A stretch of DNA of 10,858 bases from Bacteroidia bacterium (GTDB lineage Bacteria > Bacteroidota > Bacteroidia > NS11-12g > UBA9320): assembly GCA_013042025.1 (NCBI GenBank), contig JABDQY010000150.1:1-10858 (forward strand), written 5' to 3'. Every line of letters starts with the position of its first letter. Position 1 is the first letter of the stretch. This document shows, in pieces, positions 6,737-10,858 of this stretch. A program made the position numbers and the translations under genes. The notes beneath the pieces were generated by a model, which was not told the DNA's origin, did not search any database, and saw nothing but the letters and a program-made list of their open reading frames with translations.

Positions 6737-8185
6737 ATGAAACATATGAAAAGATTAACCCTTGTTGCCATTACCGCTTTTGCACTGCAAACAGCGTTTG
6801 GACAACGTCTCTTAATTCAGTATGACTTTTTAAATGATGATTATGCATTCTTTGAAGTTAACAATGAAGGAATAAGAAAACAGATTAGCAGACCTGTGGT
6901 TAAACGAAATCACAATTTAAAAGTTGAAGTCCTAAACTACAATCCATTTGTTTACACTGCCATTGCTTCTTACAGTACAACCGAGTTTAATGATGCTCCA
7001 AACTTAAACTTCTTAAGTATGATTAGTCCGCTCGGACTTCCAACGGGTGGTTCATCCTTTTTGAATAGTATATCTGGTGTTGAAAGTACTCGTGGAGGCT
7101 TATGGGCAGACCCAAAAGCCATTCAAGCTTTAGAGAAAGTTCAAAGTGCATATATGACACTTTACAAAGCTGAGCAAATGACGAATAATATCGATTTTGT
7201 TATGCAGAAGGTTCATAAACTTAAATACAATCCCTATTTACCAACTGATTCTATCAAGTCATTTACCTCTAGCCTGATGTCCTCATTATTCGGGTCAAGT
7301 AATGTAGAATCTCAAGATTTTCTAGCGATAGCTAATGACATAAACAACACAGTAAACGGCGATGTAGCTCGATTAAATAACTATGTAAGTAATTTCTCCA
7401 ATGCTTACAACAATTATGCGGAAACAAGAGGCAAATCAGGTGGATTTGAAGGTGAAGGATATGATAAGCTTGTAGAAGGATGGGGAAGCCAAGCTTTAGA
7501 CTTTGCTAAGAATTTTGATAGCGACATGTTACTGAAAAAACTAGATTACCTAGAGACGGAATATCAAGCAATAATGAATACTCCTTTTAGTTTCAACACA
7601 AGCGATGTAGCCAAGGGTGATGAAATTGAAATTACCATTGACATATATAAAAACCCTATGAATGCTGACGGTAGTACGCAAGCAACATCAATTACCGATG
7701 TAACTAACCTACAAAAAGTAAAAACAAAAGAAATTGATGTAACGGTTAAAGGTGACTTAAAAATTAACTCAAGTATTGGAATGGCATTCCCTTACTATAG
7801 AGACAATTCCGAGTATATCAATAGGGATAGTATGATTACATCCATTGATGGAAATAATTTTACTCCAAACCTAGCTGCCTACCTCAACTTTTATCCATAC
7901 AATGGGAAAAATGTAACTCTAGGAGGAACTTTTGGAGTAGGTATACCTATAAGTTCCGACGGTAAAAACTTTAATTTCCTAATGGGTGGAAGCACCATTT
8001 TTGGTTCTGATAATAGAATCATCTTAAACTTTGGAGCAACCTTAGGACAAGTAAATCAATTAGATCAAGGCTATGAAATTGGAGATAATCTAGGTGGTTT
8101 AACAGAAACTGTTCCTACACGAAAGGCATATCAATGGGGCGGATTTGTTGGAATTTCCTTTTCTTTGGTAAATATTAAAAACTAA
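6737..8185 (+). CDS. Secreted protein with beta-barrel-like C-terminus, unknown function
   Basis: A 482-residue exported protein. The N-terminus is a Sec signal peptide (KRLTLVAITAFALQTAFG, cleavage likely after Gly22 before Gln23), typical of Bacteroidota envelope proteins. Residues 24-80 are beta-rich. Residues 125-285 look helical, with regular charged and hydrophobic positions (VQSAYMTLYKAEQM; MLLKKLDYLETEYQAIM). From about 340 to the end, alternating hydrophobic strands and Gly turns (SSIGMAFPYYRD, AAYLNFYPYNG, VTLGGTFGVGIPI, RIILNFGATLGQV, WGGFVGISFSLVN) resemble an outer-membrane beta-barrel of few strands. No named family is recognised. An alternative start is Met4 at 6746, which would make little difference to the signal peptide. 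The glsB-like gene begins 6 bp after the stop, so the two are almost certainly co-transcribed. The protein may work with the upstream lipoprotein; this is inferred from order only. Confidence 0.8.
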   Translation: MKHMKRLTLVAITAFALQTAFGQRLLIQYDFLNDDYAFFEVNNEGIRKQISRPVVKRNHNLKVEVLNYNPFVYTAIASYSTTEFNDAPNLNFLSMISPLGLPTGGSSFLNSISGVESTRGGLWADPKAIQALEKVQSAYMTLYKAEQMTNNIDFVMQKVHKLKYNPYLPTDSIKSFTSSLMSSLFGSSNVESQDFLAIANDINNTVNGDVARLNNYVSNFSNAYNNYAETRGKSGGFEGEGYDKLVEGWGSQALDFAKNFDSDMLLKKLDYLETEYQAIMNTPFSFNTSDVAKGDEIEITIDIYKNPMNADGSTQATSITDVTNLQKVKTKEIDVTVKGDLKINSSIGMAFPYYRDNSEYINRDSMITSIDGNNFTPNLAAYLNFYPYNGKNVTLGGTFGVGIPISSDGKNFNFLMGGSTIFGSDNRIILNFGATLGQVNQLDQGYEIGDNLGGLTETVPTRKAYQWGGFVGISFSLVNIKN

Positions 8186-8191
8186 ATAATT

Positions 8192-8434
8192 ATGAATTTT
8201 ATCATTTCTATTATTATCGCAGGTGGAGCAGGTTGGTTTGCTGGAAGATTAATGAGTGGAGAATATGGTGCCATTTTAAACATCGTACTCGGATTGGTAG
8301 GAGGTGCTGTAGGTTCCTTTATTTTCTCACTGCTTGGGTTTAAATCAAGCGGAGGATTGATACCACAAATTATAATCTCAGTTATCGGAGCAGTTCTTGT
8401 AATCTGGCTCTATCGAAAGTTTGTAAAAAAATAA
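8192..8434 (+). CDS. GlsB/YeaQ/YmgE-family small membrane protein
   Basis: An 80-residue integral membrane protein of the transglycosylase-associated (PF04226-like) family. These proteins respond to general or envelope stress but have no established enzymatic activity. Three hydrophobic Gly-rich segments are visible: FIISIIIAGGAGWFAGRLM (3-21), AILNIVLGLVGGAVGSFIFSLLGF (27-50) and IPQIIISVIGAVLVIWLYR (57-75). The early GWFAGRLM and the central GLVGGAVGSF are the family hallmarks. The C-terminus is basic (RKFVKK). It lies 6 bp after the secreted protein gene in an apparent operon, and its stop codon is 2 bp from that of the opposing regulator gene. Confidence 0.9.
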   Translation: MNFIISIIIAGGAGWFAGRLMSGEYGAILNIVLGLVGGAVGSFIFSLLGFKSSGGLIPQIIISVIGAVLVIWLYRKFVKK

Positions 8435-8446
8435 CGTTAGGCGTTA
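8432..8446. other. Palindrome and small hairpin at the shared 3' ends of two convergent genes
   Basis: TAACGTTA (8432-8439) is a perfect palindrome formed by the TAA of the glsB-like gene, two bases, and the TAA of the opposing gene. TAACG (8432-8436) can also pair with CGTTA (8442-8446) around a 5-base loop. The stem is short and has no strong T-tract on either side, so terminator function is doubtful. Confidence 0.3.
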
Positions 8447-9423
8447 AAGGTTTCTCTTAAGTCAAGAAGCTTTGTTCTTAAGCTTTGGAAGAACTGATAT
8501 CTTAATTTTTCTGATACCTCACTCAGTAAAATAGATTTTAATCGAATCTGTTCTACCCATAAATTACATTCTTTGGAGAAGTTAGGCGAAAAGGACATCA
8601 GCGAATTGAATGAATTAAAGCTAACATAGGTAAATATTTTTTCTCCTAAGAACGCTTGGATACAGTTATTGCTCATGTATATATCACTCTGATACATTTT
8701 AAATGGACTAGAAATTGTCCCTTCAGAGGTTGTTATGGTTTTGTGTCCTCGCTCAGCTTCTCGTTCCAATTTATTTAGAAGAGCATCAATGTCATCGCAT
8801 ATTTGATTTCCCGTATTAGCTTCAGCGAATAAACCAGATTCTGCAAAATACTGGACCTGCTTTATTGTACTATCTAAGGTTTCAGGAGCCCATATTTCAG
8901 TGGAGGGTACTCCTAGATAGTTTTTGTATATCCCCTCCGTAACCTCTTCAAATTCATCAATAGGCTCGTTTGCATCAAACTTCTTATGTCTATATGATTC
9001 TAAATTTAATACAGAGCGTTGCCAAAAGAATAGCTTAAACCTGCTCAAGCTTTTAAAACCAAATTGTCTAAAGTAAGGCAAATCCATACAGGTCATTTCT
9101 ATTTTAGCATCAGGTATTTTGGCTAATACCTTTAATTCTTGCTCTATGTTTTCGAGATAGGAACGCATACTAAACTTAGACCCAAACATCGCATTGAACT
9201 GGAATGGGACCAACTTTCCTGAATAATTAATAATTGAATCGAATGAAATATTAAAATGAAGGCAAATCTTTTGTATCTCCTCAAAAGTGAGGGCTGTAAC
9301 ACCTCGCATACGCCGATAAGCCGCATCCATGTTCACGCCCAATAAGTCTGCAAGTTCATTTGCTAAATTCTTTGGCCCTATTCTTTCCTTACATTGTTCA
9401 ATTAATAAATGCTGATTACTCAT
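8437..9423 (-). CDS. Helix-turn-helix DNA-binding protein with large unknown C-terminal domain
   Basis: A 328-residue predicted transcription regulator. Residues about 18-66 (NLANELADLLGVNMDAAYRRM, then GVTALTFEEIQKICLHFNISFDSII) form an XRE/BetR-like helix-turn-helix, with recognition-helix residues around NMDAAYRRMRG. The remaining 260 residues hold no domain I recognise. They are mostly predicted helix with many aromatic residues, and no membrane segment or signal peptide is seen. Proteins with this layout occur in Bacteroidota, but their ligands and targets are not known to me. The gene stands alone on the minus strand, convergent with the glsB-like gene. It starts next to a long AT-rich intergenic region that it shares divergently with the CsgG-like gene, which is therefore a candidate target. 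The ATG at 9423 gives a complete helix-turn-helix. Confidence 0.75.
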   Translation of the reverse strand: MSNQHLLIEQCKERIGPKNLANELADLLGVNMDAAYRRMRGVTALTFEEIQKICLHFNISFDSIINYSGKLVPFQFNAMFGSKFSMRSYLENIEQELKVLAKIPDAKIEMTCMDLPYFRQFGFKSLSRFKLFFWQRSVLNLESYRHKKFDANEPIDEFEEVTEGIYKNYLGVPSTEIWAPETLDSTIKQVQYFAESGLFAEANTGNQICDDIDALLNKLEREAERGHKTITTSEGTISSPFKMYQSDIYMSNNCIQAFLGEKIFTYVSFNSFNSLMSFSPNFSKECNLWVEQIRLKSILLSEVSEKLRYQFFQSLRTKLLDLRETFNA

Positions 9424-9644
9424 TTTAGTATATTTTAATTATTCTGTAAATATATAACTAATTTATTATTGATACATGCAAATAATATATAATTAACATG
9501 CCTATATTAACTGTAAAACTTATTTCGCGAACCATTTATATTTTATAACACCTGAATATTATTATTAGAATTATTTCATATTAATATTCGATTTAAGTCT
9601 GATAGCATTTTGATTCACCTTTGAATTAACAAAACGATATAAGT
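9424..9644. promoter_or_regulatory. AT-rich divergent intergenic region with several small repeats
   Basis: No gene is visible here; counting to the preferred downstream start at 9756, the gap is 332 bp. It lies between the divergent helix-turn-helix and CsgG-like genes, so both promoters should be inside. Candidate protein sites are the perfect palindrome TTCGCGAA (9524-9531), the inverted repeat GAATATTA (9554-9561) / TAATATTC (9582-9589), and a direct ACATGC repeat (9474-9479 and 9496-9501), two helical turns apart. No exact TAnnTTTG element was found; CACCTTTG near 9617-9624 is one base off. None of these sites is proven. Confidence 0.35.
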
Positions 9645-9776
9645 ATGAAAAAATCAATTTTAACACACTGGATTATTATGGAAACACTTGATTTCATTAC
9701 AAAAATTTCAAAAAAAACAACTAACTTAGGCCAACACCTTATTAAAAAATCAATTATGAAAAAATCAATTTTAACA
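9644..9776 (+). repeat. 22-bp direct repeat duplicating the start of the CsgG-like gene
   Basis: The same 22 bases, beginning with T-ATG and encoding MKKSILT, occur at 9644-9665 and 9755-9776, in the same frame. The core AAAAAATCAATT is present a third time at 9744-9755, directly before the second copy. The 111-bp offset is an exact multiple of three, and no stop codon lies between the copies. Confidence 0.9.
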
Positions 9777-10835
9777 TTAACGATGGTTGTGCTAAACCTA
9801 TTGGTTTTTGCACAATCCCCAAAACTAGCCGTTATTAGTTTCGATGCTAACGACAAAGTCTTAATAACTAGCGAGCTCACTGAGCTTCTGCGAATCGAAA
9901 TAAGCAAACACAATAAATACGAAATGATTGATCGCTATGAGATTGCAGAAGCATTAAGTTCAGCTGAAATTATTTCCACAACGTGCTTCAGTAAATCTTG
10001 TCTCACCAAAGCTGGAGAAGAGTTAGGTGTTCAATGGGCTGTTTCAGGAAGTGCCGATAAAATCGGTGACGCACTTTTCATTCGGCTTCGTATGCTAAAT
10101 TTAAAGACTAAGGCAATTGAAAAGGAAGTTGTACGTGAGTTCCTTTACATTCCTGAAAAAATCAATACAATGATTACCATCTGCGTAAACGAGATGCTTG
10201 ATATACCAAATGATCAAGTTATTGTAAACAGTCTTTCGAATAGAGAAAGTTATGAAAGTGCAATTAACAATCCCTACTATCAAACCCTAAATCTATCCGG
10301 TCCTAGAATGGGTTACACTTTTTTTACTGGAGAAGCTGCTCGTATTCTACAAGCACCTAAAGAAGAAGGTGGATATGATGCCTTTCCTGCATTTTTCCAA
10401 ATGGGTTATCAATTCGAAAAACAATACCTTAATGAAGGGAAATGGCAAGCTTTGTTTGAATTTATACCATTAGTTTCAGGACTTGACCAAGGGTACTTCA
10501 TTCCAAGTTTCACCATTATGAATGGGATAAGAAGCAACAAAAATGGATTGGAATTCGCGATTGGTCCTTCTGTCAACTTTGGTACCGAAACAAAAAAATA
10601 TGAAAACGCCGATGGTGAGTGGGTGCGACCAGAAGACGAAGAGAACATCAACAACGAACCACTTGAATTTAAAGCTGACAGCAGAGGTCAAGTAAGAATG
10701 AAAACGTATGTAGTAATTGCTGCAGGTTATTCATTAAAATCTGGGAAACTGAATATTCCAATTAACGCCTTTGTAGTTCCATCAAGAGACAATTTTAGAT
10801 TTGGATTCTCTTTCGGTTTTAACGCTAGGAAATAA
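9756..10835 (+). CDS. Exported CsgG/TolB-N-like protein with outer-membrane-like C-terminus
   Basis: Predicted envelope protein of 359 residues from the ATG at 9756. From this start a clean Sec signal peptide is seen (MKKSILTLTMVVLNLLVFA, cleavage likely before Gln20). An earlier in-frame ATG at 9645 would add 37 polar residues and a duplicate MKKSILT, which makes it less likely as the true start. Residues about 22-125 resemble the CsgG/TolB N-terminal fold: KLAVISFDAND, ELLRIEISKHNKYEMIDR, then a Cys pair (TCFSKSCL, Cys77/Cys82), KAGEELGVQWAVSGSADKIGDALFIRLRMLNLKT. Such domains occur in lipoprotein and curli-pore-related proteins; the exact role here is unknown. Residues about 182-359 are rich in amphipathic strands and end in RFGFSFGFNARK, like a small outer-membrane barrel. 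A further gene starts 10 bp downstream. Confidence 0.7.
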   Translation: MKKSILTLTMVVLNLLVFAQSPKLAVISFDANDKVLITSELTELLRIEISKHNKYEMIDRYEIAEALSSAEIISTTCFSKSCLTKAGEELGVQWAVSGSADKIGDALFIRLRMLNLKTKAIEKEVVREFLYIPEKINTMITICVNEMLDIPNDQVIVNSLSNRESYESAINNPYYQTLNLSGPRMGYTFFTGEAARILQAPKEEGGYDAFPAFFQMGYQFEKQYLNEGKWQALFEFIPLVSGLDQGYFIPSFTIMNGIRSNKNGLEFAIGPSVNFGTETKKYENADGEWVRPEDEENINNEPLEFKADSRGQVRMKTYVVIAAGYSLKSGKLNIPINAFVVPSRDNFRFGFSFGFNARK

Positions 10836-10845
10836 AAACAAGACT

Positions 10846-10858
10846 ATGAAAACTCTTT
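10846..10858 (+). CDS. Start of a further gene (only first codons in window)
   Basis: An ATG 10 bp after the preceding stop begins MKTL and is cut by the window edge. The spacing and the MK-start typical of exported proteins here suggest a co-transcribed gene. Nothing can be said about function. Confidence 0.35.

Noticed and set aside
9645..9755. Upstream part of the CsgG-like frame as a separate small peptide gene
   Set aside because: No stop codon separates it from the main gene, so it could only be an N-terminal extension. It is recorded as a duplicated start instead.
1..10858. Mobile element, prophage, CRISPR array or defence system
   Set aside because: No transposase, integrase, inverted-repeat ends, repeat-spacer array or defence-type domain was seen. 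The genes are metabolic, regulatory or envelope genes of similar base composition.

Overview
The window looks like ordinary chromosomal DNA from a low-GC member of the Bacteroidota, most likely a flavobacterium-like organism. The evidence is menaquinone synthesis (MenD), signal peptides ending in Ala/Gly-Gln, a near absence of Shine-Dalgarno sequences, and matches to the Bacteroidota -7 promoter element TAnnTTTG upstream of several genes. I see no transposase, phage, CRISPR, tRNA or rRNA signal.

Left part (1-3753): a menD gene on the minus strand runs off the left edge. It diverges from a complete 2-oxoglutarate dehydrogenase E2 gene (odhB/sucB), which ends in a clear intrinsic terminator. 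Two small plus-strand genes follow, a DUF1801 protein and a GNAT acetyltransferase.

Middle (3788-5638): a minus-strand pair made of an OxyR-type LysR regulator, with both redox cysteines at the OxyR spacing, and a phytanoyl-CoA dioxygenase-family Fe(II)/2-oxoglutarate oxygenase. The oxygenase ATG directly abuts the oxyR stop codon, so the two are very likely co-transcribed and translationally coupled.

Right of oxyR (5719-8434): on the opposite strand lie a lipoprotein of unknown function, a secreted protein with a beta-barrel-like C-terminus, and a GlsB/YeaQ-type small membrane protein. Together they look like an envelope or stress cluster that may share a control region with oxyR. A convergent minus-strand gene (8437-9423) encodes a large helix-turn-helix protein whose stop codon lies 2 bp from the glsB-like stop.

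Right end (9424-10858): an AT-rich intergenic region precedes an exported protein with a CsgG/TolB-like N-terminal domain and an outer-membrane-like C-terminus. Its translation start is duplicated, with a 22-bp direct repeat carrying MKKSILT twice in frame. The first codons of another gene begin at the right edge.

No clearly new multi-gene system is visible. The points most worth a second look are the fused oxyR-oxygenase unit with its divergent envelope genes, and the duplicated start of the CsgG-like gene.
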